A DNA stretch of 64,000 nucleotides. It comes from Rhabdornis inornatus (lineage: Eukaryota; Chordata; Aves; Passeriformes; Rhabdornithidae). The translations under genes and the position numbers were made by a program. Below the pieces are notes generated by a model. That model was given only the letters and a program-made list of their open reading frames with translations. It ran no database searches and was not told the origin of the DNA. Below are positions 21,501-33,100 of the stretch, one piece after another; position 1 is the stretch's first letter; every line of letters starts with the position of its first letter. The stretch spans positions 1,116,001-1,180,000 of the forward strand of contig VWZS01000496.1 of the NCBI GenBank assembly GCA_013397075.1, read 5' to 3'.

Positions 21501-24474
21501 GCTGATTACTTCTGTTTATATCACTGAAAGTGTATTTTCATACAGAAATTGTGGTTAATTGGGAATTCACACAGAATGTGATGCTGACACATTACCACAA
21601 GGAATAGTTTTCACAATCAAGATTTTCTGCTGTTGTGTTGTGCTGGAACTGTGAGTAGCATCTTACAATTTTTCTGTGAGGCGTTGGCACATTTCTCTTG
21701 TGGGAGCCTGGTGCAGCAGCGCTATGTTCACATGGCAGTGGTTTCGTGGTGGGCTTTGAGTGCTGGGAGCAGGTTTCAGTGAACACTGTCATTCAAACCT
21801 GAGTGTATGTGTTGGTGCTCATTTACCATCTCTTAGACACTGCTATAGGCCAGTTCTAACTGGGTGCTGTTACAATACTGCTAGATGAAAACTGCTTAGC
21901 AATTGCAGCACAGCTCTCCTCTTCCCTCTGCAATTTGATTGTAACAGGTTTCAGTAGCCCTAAATAGCGGAGTGTAGCTTTGGTTGCCTTTATGGCAGGA
22001 GCATCACAGCAAATTTTTGTTCAGAGATCAGTGCATTAATCGCCTGTATTAATTTCTCTGTGAGCCCTCCTGTGCTTTGCTCAGAGCTGTGTATCCAGCC
22101 TTTTTCATGTATGGGGGGCTGTGGATGAATGCCCAGGGAGCAGCACTTGGCTGCTGAAGCTGGATGCACCTGTCATGATGTGAGAACACCCTCCTTTGAG
22201 CTGCCAGTCAGTCTTCTTGTCTGACTGCCGGCTAGACACTGCACACAAAATCCAAACAGTCTTCTCCTGGAAAGCCTGTCCTGAATAAGCAATAAGGGAA
22301 GTGCCCTCACTGTTAATTTATATTATGAGTGGGGTGTACACAGAGATACAACTGTTGTGAAATTAGAGCCTTTTTGCTTTGCTTTGCCTTTTTGTTTCAC
22401 GTTAGAAGGTTTTAATCCCGTGGAAAAAAAAAATGGAGCTGGGAGAGGAAGGGAAAATTGCTTGCCCTTTTCTCAGCTACAAAATATTGAGAGAGTGGAG
22501 ATTTTTCAAGATGTCTGTCTTTTGTCAGTACATCATGCTTTTCTCTTTCCTTTGACTGCCTTCCTAGGAGCATTGCTTTTACTTTCCACCAGCATGGTGT
22601 ATCTTCACTGGCCTTTGGTGCATTGTGAGAAAATCTATCTGGTACAGAGACATTGCTATCCTCATCTCTGTTGTGCTGTGGAACAGTATAGACATAATCA
22701 CTTAGGTTTGGTTTTATTTGTTTGGCTTTTTTGTTTTGTTTTCTTTTTATTTAATGTTTGTTTTGGCAGGTTATTTCTGCGACTTTAAATCCCACAGTGA
22801 ACACATCACCTGCTAGCTATGATCTGACAGTGCTGTGAGCATAATTACAGAGTTCAGCCCAGCAGCCATATTCCTTCTTGTGTCTGGAATCGAAGCAGAT
22901 GGGGAATGCTTTCAAGTGAAAGAAGTCTTCTCCTCTCTGAAAAGCTTCAATGATGAGATATTTTGCACTTTTAAATTTTTTTATTTTACTTGGATATCTC
23001 ATCAGGGATTCTAATCTCAATTTTAACAGTAAAAAAAATAGCAGAACAATTTTATTAGTGGCCCGTGGAAGTGGCTGGGTGTGAGGACACAATCCCTTGA
23101 GATGGATATTTTTGTGTTAAACGGTGCGTTGGTGCTGTGCTGCTTTCCAGCGTGGCCAGCAGGTGGGGAAAGGGACAAAGCAGCAGAGAGCGCAGCAGGA
23201 GCTGCGGATCCCGAGTTCAGCGGCTCCCGGGGCTGCTTCTCCAGCTGGAGAAATTGGGCTGGTTGGCTGCGTTGCGTTTCTTTAGATGATGTAGACAATT
23301 GAGTCTTGAATCTTTCTTTCAAAGTCTTCCTGTATTTCTGCTTTTAAAGATAACCTGCATTTACTTCTCTCTAGGATCTTCCTTCTAAATAAACATGAGT
23401 ATCTGAAGTATATCACCAGGTGAAGTAACTCAAGTACGCTGCAAGTAAGTGGCATTATTTTGGTAATTGCCCTAATCACATGAAAGAGACTAGTCAAGTC
23501 ATTTTTTGGCAAGCTGAAATGCATATTATTATTAAGAAGGTGGGTATTTAATGTTGCATCTTTTTTTTCTCCTCCCTCTGAAACACTGTCTTACTTTTTA
23601 AAAATGCCTGTGGTGTTCTAGGTGTTGCAGTAGATGGGAAATAATGGTGTTTTTTGCCAGCTCTCCTCTTTCTGGTAAGCTTGTAATTCCTAAATGCCTC
23701 CTGATAAACAGAGAGCTGTCAAAATCTTTATTTTCAAAGGCTTCTTGGAATCTCTGTGACTGTAATGGCCAAAACAAATCACAAAAATGCTTCACACTGG
23801 TACAAATTAGAGTCTGTGGGGGTCCCTATGTGGAGAAGTGTCTTTATGGTGCAGTTAAGTGCCTTTGTGAACTCTCTTTTTTTTTTTTCCCTTTCCTTGG
23901 TCTGTCAGCTTTTGGGGATAAAATGATCATTATTCTAGAAAAAGGTGTTTTAAAGATATTTTTGGACCTCGTGCCATCAAAAGAGTACTATCTAACTAAA
24001 TGAATAGCCAACTTGAAATGTCTCAGTACAAATAATAATAATAATAACTGTACTTTATAGGCATTCAACAAGAAAGAGTGATCAGCAAGATGCCAGCTGA
24101 ACACAGCCAGTTACATTCTTAAAATGTGTCTCAGGCATGTAATTACTTGTAGCTCAAGTTCCCAAATGAAAGAGCTTGTCATCTTTCTTACTCTTTGCCA
24201 CCAGATATTTAACATCAATTTGCATCTGACACAGGGCTTGTAAAGCTGATTTGTGTGATGTCTCAGTCACTGAAGCACTCTCTCTGTTTAAACATTGATG
24301 CTTTCCTCAGAAAATATTTATTCTTTGGATTAAGGGAGGTCTTTAATTTTCTACTACCATGTATTTTTTATTTCTTTGATGATACTGTGTCATATTGCAA
24401 TGCTGCTAAAGCTTTGGAAATGTCCATAAAAAGACTCAGCAGCATTATTATGATGAGGAAAGTGAAAGAAAATG
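18538..24474. other. Intergenic, no gene recognised
   Basis: Roughly 6 kb of AT-rich sequence without a supportable gene, RNA gene or mobile element. It includes a modestly GC-rich patch at 23130-23280 with a CTCF-like motif (see findings) and a short AAT repeat at 24031-24047. Confidence 0.6.
24031..24047. repeat. (AAT)n microsatellite
   Basis: Short uninterrupted run of AAT units. Confidence 0.8.
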
Positions 24475-24868
24475 GGTAGTTGTTGCATCGTGTTATTTTG
24501 CTTCTGTTTTCTCTTTGTTAAGTGGTTTGTTCCTATGTTAAAACCCCCTATTGATTATAGTAGTTGTTGCCCTAATCCCCACCCTTACCCTATCAGTCAG
24601 CCCTAATCCCCTCCCATTCCTCTAGAATGTTCCCCATCCATCACCCTTATCCACTCCCCTACAATTGTCAATCCCCGCTGGCCCCTCCCAAACTTCCAGT
24701 GTGTTCTGTGTCAGTTATCCCCTCCTCGGTTACTCATTTGATGTCTCTGTGTATTCCCCGCCTATGTTTTCCCCATTGGTTAATTATGTATTCAGTCCCG
24801 CCTTGTGTTCCGCCCCTGAGCTGTTGCGATTGGTTGCTGTAATGTCCCCTCCCCTGGGGGAGGGCCCG

Positions 24869-24876
24869 TATTTAAG
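24869..24876 (+). promoter_or_regulatory. TATA-like box of the solo LTR
   Basis: TATTTAAG follows GC boxes and two ATTGG (reverse CCAAT) motifs and precedes the AATAAA by about 80 bases, a normal LTR layout. All elements look intact. Confidence 0.6.
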
Positions 24877-24955
24877 TTGCTGCAAGTCCTTTCTCTGTGC
24901 CTTTTGTGGTATCCTTCCCTGCCGTTGGGTTGCCTCCTGTTCCTTCCGTCCCTCC

Positions 24956-24961
24956 AATAAA
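24956..24961 (+). terminator. LTR poly(A) signal AATAAA
   Basis: Canonical hexamer in the R region of the solo LTR, in a pyrimidine-rich context, with a TCCTTTATTCTT stretch downstream. Confidence 0.65.
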
Positions 24962-25162
24962 CCTGTCCTGGACCCACAAAAGGACTCCCCCTGATCCTTT
25001 ATTCTTCCCCGGACGCGCTGTCAGCCAAGAGGGCTCTCAGCCCCAGCCGCACTCCTGGTTCTCTGCCATCCGGGAGGCGGCCCACTCTCGGCGCCGGTCT
25101 CGCCTGGAGAGCTGGCTGGGCGAACCGAGCTTGAGTGGGAAAGGCGAGCCGCATCAGGTAGT

Positions 25163-26647
25163 GTTAGTGTTGGCTCCTGTAAGAACAGCCAGCCAAGTAG
25201 TAGCAACTCCTCCTGGGCAAATAGAGAAGAAACTTCCCTGGACAGCAGTTTAGCAAAAGAGTGACTTTTAGGTAAAGAGATCTGACTTTTATAATAAGAA
25301 GAAATACGTTGAGCCGCATAAATAGCAGTTGATGGTCATGAAATAAAGTTCCAATGCTGATCTATCACACAGCACTGTCAACCTGGAGGCAGGTCCACGG
25401 AGCCATACCAGTGCATCACAGCTGGAATCAGATACTTTGATCATAGGGCAGAGGCACCTCTGCAGCTGCACAGGAAGCCCCACCACTCCCATGCCTCCTT
25501 TATTTACAACCACATTCTGGTGTGGTGGAAAAAGGGAAAAATCACCTCTTTTCTCCTCCAAATAAAGGACCCTTTATTAAGGCCCTCCAAAGGCCATAAG
25601 TTATTTTCTGTTAACTTTTTTGAGATACAGGACCAAGCCTTGATCAGTTTCAGGTTCCTTTGAACACCTTTGCTGCCATTACTCATCTATCACAGCACTG
25701 CATCTCTGTACTTGGTAGATTATGGGCTTAATTTTGGAAAATCCAGATGTGTTTTGTAATTTTGTCAACAGGCAGTCAGCTTTGGCTGCAAATACTATTC
25801 TCAAATGTGTGGCCTGATGGAAAATGGCTTTTAATGTGTGTTTTCTCCTTTGACTTGTCAAAGCTTAATCAGTGGTCGATTTTTACAAATAGGGCACTAA
25901 TATTTCTGATGAAAGAAACAGGTTATGCTCCAGCTGCTTCTTTGAAGTACTTTGCACTCTGGATCATTGTCAAATCTTCTGTAGGGTCAGGAGAAATTTG
26001 CTGCTCTTGGCACAGTAACTAATTTCTGCCAAGCAGTGTGACATTTTACACATAGCAATGTTTACATCTGTGGAGAGTCAAATGGTGAATCAGCTGTATG
26101 TTCTTGACAGAGAAACCTATAGGTTATTTATCCTTTTGCAAGTGGGTGTTGAAGAGAAAAGGAGGTAGGATAAATCTCAGTAGGTGAACACAACCAATGG
26201 TTTTTGGAGGATGAAAAGCAGGACAGCACTTCTGTTCCTTGGATCCTTCTGGAAGAAAAAATTGCTGCCTGCATTGCATAGTATATGTCCACAAGATTAG
26301 TTCTGGTCGCTGGCTGTGTGACACTGAAAATAGACTGTACCTTTTGTTAGTGAATGTGTCAACCATTTCTGCATTTTCCCTGAACAAGTGGAAGGTGTTT
26401 AGGCAGAGATGAGAACTGTGTATGCTCAGTTCTTTTTAAGGCTTTTTTTTTAGCATAAGTCAAGCAGAGTTGAGCAATTCTCCTTTGACTCATTAGCTGT
26501 CAAAAGCAAATGGAAGGCATAAAACTGTTTCTTTCAGAAAAGAGGAGTGTAGCTGCAATACAATCTTACTCCATATGGAAGCATCCTTCACATTAATCCA
26601 GGCTTATACATAAGCAAGCACTGACATACAGTATGACATATTCATCT
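25163..26647. other. Intergenic, no gene recognised
   Basis: About 1.5 kb between the solo LTR and the next CR1 with no supportable feature. Confidence 0.6.
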
Positions 26648-27150
26648 TGAGTCTTGGGGGCAGTTTTGGGCACCACAATACATGAAAGACATTAAACTAT
26701 TGCAGAGTGTCCAAAGGAGGGCAACGAAGATGGTGAAGGGCCTTGAGGGGAAGCTGTGTGGGGAGTGTCTGAGGTCACTTGGTCTGTTCAGACAGGAGGA
26801 GACTGAGGGGAGACCTCATTGCAGTTCCAGCTTCCTTGTGAGGGGAAGAGGAGGGGCAGGTACTGATCTCTGCTCTGTGGTGACAGGAGCCAAGGGAATG
26901 GCCTGAAGATGTGTGGGGAGGTTTAGGTAGAATATTAGGAAAAGGATGTTTTGCTCAGAGGGTAAATGGGCAGTGGAACAGGCTCCCCTGGAAGTGGTCA
27001 CAGAACCAAACCTGACAGTTCAAGAAGAATTTGGACAATACTCCCAGGCACATGGTGTGATTCTTAGGGATGGAGTTGTGCAGGGCCAGGAGTACAACTT
27101 GATGATTCCTGTGGGTCCCTTCCAACTCAACTTATTCTGTGATTCTCTCA
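26648..27150 (+). mobile_element. CR1 LINE fragment with reverse transcriptase C-terminal relic
   Basis: About 500 bases in plus orientation. The frame from about 26682 reads DIKLLQSVQRRATKMVKGLE and then LRSLGLF, the well-known C-terminal segment of the CR1 reverse transcriptase; it is then broken. The 3' end has ccttccaactcaac and the tail ttctgtgattctct. It is 5'-truncated and inactive. Confidence 0.92.
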
Positions 27151-30100
27151 TACTTATAGTAAGAGAGGAAAATACCTGAAGAATAATAAAGTTGTGTAAA
27201 CGTGCTGTGCAGGTTTCAACTGGGGTAAATTTTATTTAATTGTAAAAGACATTTGAGATCATCCAATTCAACTATGCTAAATAATAAAACATTATGTAGT
27301 AGGGTTATTATACACAATGCAGTGATACGTATATTATGAAAGAGGAATGTAAATCTTAAAATCTTTGGGTTTGAGCTTTGGTGTAGCAAGTCCTAAGGTG
27401 GCTCTATAGCCAGCAGTATGCCTGCTATGTTGTGCTACTTGTTACATTGCTTGAATGAAATTATTTTGATGCAGAACTGAGTTTGGAGCTAAAAAAGACT
27501 GCATCTGGCTAGCAGGAGGCAGTTCCTGAAGGAAAAATGAAAGGGAAAGACACAATTACAATTCAAAATTGTCTTGATTAGTTGCATAAGTGATTTGAAA
27601 TCAGTGAGATGAAATTTAGTAAATTCAGGTGCCCAGTACATGGGGGGAGATGCGTGTTTGTAGGCAGGCAGGGAGCATTAAAAATACAACCCAGCTGAGT
27701 TACTCGCTGGGTGATGATCTTGGATGGATCACAAACTAAATAAGGATCCGCAAAAGAGGGATAAATCTAATTCTGGGATTTATGAACAAGAGGATGAGGC
27801 ATAGGAAGCAGGAGGTGAGGCCACAGGTGAAGTAGAGAGTCTGGTTCTGTACACCATGATTTAAAAAAAGAAGGCTGCAGGAGATCCATAAAAATTATTA
27901 GATATTTAAAGATCAAAGGGCATGATCTTCAGGTGATATAAATCACTCCAGGCTCCAAACCTCCCAAAGAACTGAACTGATTCACACCAGCTGAGGAGCT
28001 GATTAAATGACTTATTTTTAAAATTTTCTTTCTAATCTAACCTTAACAGTAGCAATTTACATTAAGTTCTCAGTGACATCAGGTTTCCCTCAGGGCTTAC
28101 AGGAAAGAATTATTTGAGTGTCGTAATTTAACTCTCTCTCTCTTCTTTCATTTTAATTTTAAACTGTGCTATAGATTTTTTTTCACTTTCTATTTTAGCA
28201 TTATTTAAAAATGAACACAGTTAAAATGGAAAAAGGAAGTACTTTTTAAATACAAGACACAATTAACCTCTGAACCTTACTGTCTCTTGATATTATTGCT
28301 GACAGAAACTTAATAGGATCAAAAAAAAAGGTTAATAGATAATGAGAAAATCTCCTGATGTATCAGAGAAGATTAAAATAAAAAAGACTGTAGGAAGAAA
28401 AAAAGTACTAAAAGCTACATGCTTCAAGAAAGAAAACACCCTTCATATGTCTGGATGGAGGAAGCTGGTTTCTCAGTGTTGTCCTTTGGTTGCACTTAGT
28501 GGGCTTGTCTGACTTTGAAAGATCTCCTGTTAACCCTTGTCAGATGGAGGATGTTGAAGCAGATGGACTGAGCTCTCAGTGAGTCTGGCAATGGTGCTTT
28601 TTCCTAATTTGAATTCTGTGCTCCTGCAGGTAACTTCTGTAAAGGTAACTTGAAAGGGCTGTTTAAAAAAAACAGCAAAGGCAAGCTTCTATTTTTGTCT
28701 GCGTATTCATGTCCGTCTGCTGAGCATGATCTGTTGTTTCAACATTCTTTATGTAGCTGTGTGTTTAATTTCCCTTAGAGGCTAAATTGAGGAAAGGTTT
28801 CTCCAAGGTTTGATCTAGGAAAAGGTGGACATCAATAAAGAAAAACAACAAAAGAAGAATGCAAAATCATTGCTTCGGTACTTAGGTACAAAATTATAAA
28901 TGACAATGCCCAGCTACAGCTAAAACCAGCAGGGAACATAAGGGTGGTAAGAATAGATTCAAAAATTATGTCAGCTACTGATGGAAATTTAGGAAAATAA
29001 GTGTTGATAAACAAGAGCCTAATGATAGACAGAAAACTGAAATTCTCAGATAATTTTTCATCTCTATTCACAGGCAAACTTGCTCCCATGCTTCTCCATG
29101 TACTGCCACAGTTTGCCATAAGGAGATGGCAACCAAGAGGCGGGAGCAACAGGTTAGAGACTGCTCAGAAAAGCTGATTTTCTAGAAGTCTGTGAAGGTT
29201 TTTGGGACTCACCTGAGGGTGCTGGTTTGGTGACTGTGCTGCTGTCTGTCATTTATCAAAACTCAGCCAGAGAAACAAGATTGGGAACTGCTGCCCTGCA
29301 TTTGTAATGGATGGCTTTCTCAGCAAGGTTGTGCACCAGTCTGCTTGTGCGGATCCTCAATGGAGCTGATTTAATACCATGATTAAATTTGTGTAGTTCT
29401 TTTTTCCCCCAAGCCTACATGGTGCTCTCTGGAATTGCCAGTGACTCATTTCTAATAGCTTAATGCTGTTGGAGCAACATTCTAGTGACAAGATATGTAA
29501 GCTTCAGCTGATTTCTCCTAGGAAATGTTATCTTCTGAAGGGAGAAACTAGTTTTTCACCCTTACTGGCTCTTTGCAGTGATCCTCCTTAGATCCTTCCT
29601 TGGAATAAACAAATTACGTAAGAATTAAATGGAGTAAAATGGAATGCTGGGAAAATTTTTCCTTCTGCACTTTTTAAGGTGCAAGTTAAACATCAGACGT
29701 GGGATGTTTCTGACGTAATCTCAGCTTTAAAGAAGTGAGAAGCAGTAAAGTGAATTGGATTTTTTGGTGGAATTTATAGATCCCATGCACATTTTTAAAC
29801 TTTTTGTAGCTTCTTTCACACTTTCTAACCTGGAAAGCCTTTCCAAGCCATTTGAACAGCATCACAAAATATTTTTGAATCGTCTTGCAATTATTTGAGC
29901 AATATGTTCATGCTTCTTTTAAGTTATGTGAAAATCATGTCTGTCAAAACCCTGCTTTTTGGAATTTCCTCCTTTACTGTGAGACTGAGCCGAAAATATG
30001 TGATTTCGGTGATTTATGCTGATGGAGGATCTGGCCTAATCTATTTTTGTTATACACAGAGTAAAGTCTATGTGTCATTTATGCTGTGGTGTTTTCTTAA

Positions 30101-33100
30101 AGCTCTTTGCAAACAAGAGCCCCAAGGCAGGGAAGAGAAGGTGTTGAGCTGAAGGGAACCGTCTGTTTCAATTTCAAGTGTTACTTTAAAGGTTTAAAAA
30201 CTTTGTAAATGTCACAGCTTTTTCTTTGTGGTCCTTAGCTCAATGGGAGATGCTGTTGATGACAACGAGCTTCAAGCTGGTTTCCTATTACTTTTGACAG
30301 GTTGCTCATTAAGCTATAATAAATTGATAGAACCAAGGGCTGTAAAAGGCCTGTGACTTTCTTCCAAAGATGAACTCTGTCTTGATTTGAAGGTTCTGGT
30401 GCTTCATCACTCTTGCAGTTGAAAATTAGTTACGTTTCCAATTTGAATGTGTTCAACTTGACCTGTATTCCCCTGCTTCCTGGTTTTCCTAGAATGACTC
30501 AGCATCCTTGTAGGTCTCTTCTTGAAAAGGTAGGGAATATGACTTTAATTTGTTCATGTTTGTCTCTTCAGTTTTGTGCCATGACTTTCCAAATGTGGGC
30601 ATCAGAACTGGAAGCATAATTTCCATGTCAGTGCTATCAAAAAATGCACTGAAGTTATCCCAGGTTAATATCCTGAAGCAGTATGATAACCTTCCTTGTG
30701 TTTTTATAGCATTGAGACTAATGATAATTCTGTTTATCATTTGTTTGTCCATTTTAACTCTAGATTAATTTTAAGTCGCTGCTCTGCCAATACACCCTTC
30801 ACTCTGTAGGCATGATTGGCACTTTTCTTTCTACGGGTGTAATGTGAATGTGGTTTTATTAAAATATTTTGTGGGCTTAATTGTTTCATATGCTGAATTA
30901 CTTCAGATCATTCTATATAATTCTTCCATCTTTGCTCTTTATCATCCTGCCTGTTTTTGTCAGCTGTAATTGTTCTGAGATTACATTAACCTTATTTGAA
31001 AATCATTTATGAAAATGTTATATATTCCAAAATCCAGCGCCAACCCTGAGGGATCATATTAAACTTACTTGAGCTCCATGGTGTTTTCCCTTTCATGACT
31101 ATTTCTAGGGATTCGTGGGCCACTTTTAAGTTCACTTATTATGTGCTTTATTAATAAAGCATAGTGTTAATTTTTAAATCAGATGATCAGTTATATATCT
31201 TATAAAAATTCAAATGCCTTATAAAAGTTTGAATATATCCTCACAAATATATTTTTTAAAGAAAATTTTGGCCTCATCAAATAAATAAATAGGATTTGGT
31301 CCACAAGGTCTGCTTTCTGTAAAATCATCATCCCTGGCTGTAATTGCATGCCTGCATTTATATTTAATTGTTGAACTGATAGAGGATTTAATTGAGAATT
31401 TGTCCATATTAAATTAAATGGTTTGTAGTCATGCTGACTGTCTTACCTGATTTTCTTGAAGGTATGGGCACCAATTAGTAATCTTCTGCATTTGTTAAAA
31501 ATATACAGCAGAGGCAACTACCTCATTAGGAAGCTGTAGCCTGTCACTGAAGTATAATAGAAATTTTGAGCATGTTGTCAAAATATTTTATCATTGAAAA
31601 AGGCTAATCTGGAGAAATTATTTTTGTCACGTGATATCTTTTTTACTTTAATACTGCTTTCAATGGAAGAAAAAATTAAATTAAGTACTATTCAGGTTAT
31701 AGTTAATGTGTTTGCTTAATGTGAGCTTAACCAAAACATCTCCTCCTTTCAATGAAGTCCTTTGTCTCGTGTAAATAAAGCAAATTAAATACAATTTACA
31801 TCTAGTCACTAGTTAAAGCACCATGACAAAACAGGAAGCAGGAAGATGATATAATTATTGGTTTGTCCACATTTTCATGCCCCTTAGAAGTGAAATCAAC
31901 CTGTGTATGATTGAAATTCAGAGCATGTGTCCTTGGTTCAAGGACAGATTGAACACCTGAGCATCTGGTAAGAGTGGCAACCTCATTCTTTGTATTGGCA
32001 CAAAATAAAACTAAATCTACTTGAACCAGAAAGAGGCAGGGAAATTCAACAACTCGTGGCTGGGAAGGAAGAGGCAGAAGGGAGGCATTGTCAGAGATGG
32101 CTGAGGGGCAGCCTGGAGCTGAGTGGAAATGCACAGCCCCCATAGACAGCCGTGTTTGAGCTGCAGCTGTCACACAGCTGAAGGAATTATCTAAACCAAG
32201 AGATTTGGTGCCTAATCAAGATGTAAAGAGCACCAGTGGGAAATCCTAAAAAACATGAGAAGAGGCAAAGGAAGAGCAAGGCAGAAGCATGTATGGGGAA
32301 GATGAACCCAGAGCTCCTGCAGATCTGGAAGGGGAAAAGTATAAATCACAGGTTTCATTTTGTGGTAACACAAATTAATCTGGCTAAAGTTCTTGATGGA
32401 AACTTCCCAGCAGAAAGAGAAACAGCCATAACCAGGTCACATGTGTTCACCAGAACAAGGAGAAAGCTCTGATGGTGGTAGGCTGTGTACTTGGAATGCC
32501 AGGATATGGACATGTGTATGCAGCTGTCATGTTGGCATCAGGAAATGGTGTTCTCCAAGGCAGAGAGCCCACAGCAGCCCAGTCCCAAGAAGAACCCACA
32601 GCAGAGAAGAAGGAATGATCAAAGTCTGTGCTATGTAATATCATTGTAGATTTTACTTTATCTTCTGGGTTGCTCTATGTTCCGGGAGCAAATGGACACA
32701 CTTCTGTATTCCAATAATTATGTTTATGATGATAAATTCTTCAAGAGCAACCTTGTTCAACTTGAGAAATACATGCACTTTTTTTTTGTGATTTATTAAA
32801 ATACCCTGTTTCACTCATTTGCATCTGTTTACTCTCTTTCTGGAACAATGTGGTGAAGTAGCAATCTTCAGAACTGTTGTGACAATCGGGATGCAGCTTA
32901 ATTTATTGCTGGGTGAGGCTGGCAGATAACTCCCTCATCATAGGGAGCAAGAGGAAAACAGGAAAGAATGTGCATTTAGGTGCTTCCATGGCTAATCTTC
33001 TAAAACTTGAAGCATAAAGCAATTAAACTCACTTCTGTCTTGTTTAATCATAATTGAAATAACTCTGAAATAATTAAAAGGAGCATATTTTTTTTCAACC

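Larger units (their letters stand above)
24475..25162 (+). mobile_element. Solo LTR of an endogenous retrovirus with 6-bp target-site duplication
   Basis: The LTR body runs 24481-25156 (676 bp). It starts TGTTGC and ends GCATCA (TG...CA; imperfect inverted ends TGTTGC/TGATGC) and is flanked by the perfect duplication GGTAGT at 24475-24480 and 25157-25162. Orientation is plus: C-rich U3 with CCAAT boxes in reverse (ATTGG at 24775 and 24829), GC boxes, a TATTTAAG TATA box at 24869-24876, the poly(A) signal AATAAA at 24956-24961, then a CpG-rich U5-like end. There is no gag, pol or env beside it, so it is a solo LTR left by recombination. A 6-bp duplication is usual for class II (alpha/betaretrovirus-like) elements. 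Confidence 0.88.

Noticed and set aside
24580..24620. CCCTAA-like words suggesting an interstitial telomere repeat
   Set aside because: The words are irregular, not in tandem, and lie within the C-rich U3 of the solo LTR.
24665..25253. Open frames of 109 and 118 codons
   Set aside because: They fall in the solo LTR, whose C-rich sequence lacks stops, and do not resemble retroviral or host proteins.
26682..26906. Possible gene with a VQRRATKM motif
   Set aside because: This is the decayed C-terminus of a CR1 reverse transcriptase in a 5'-truncated copy.
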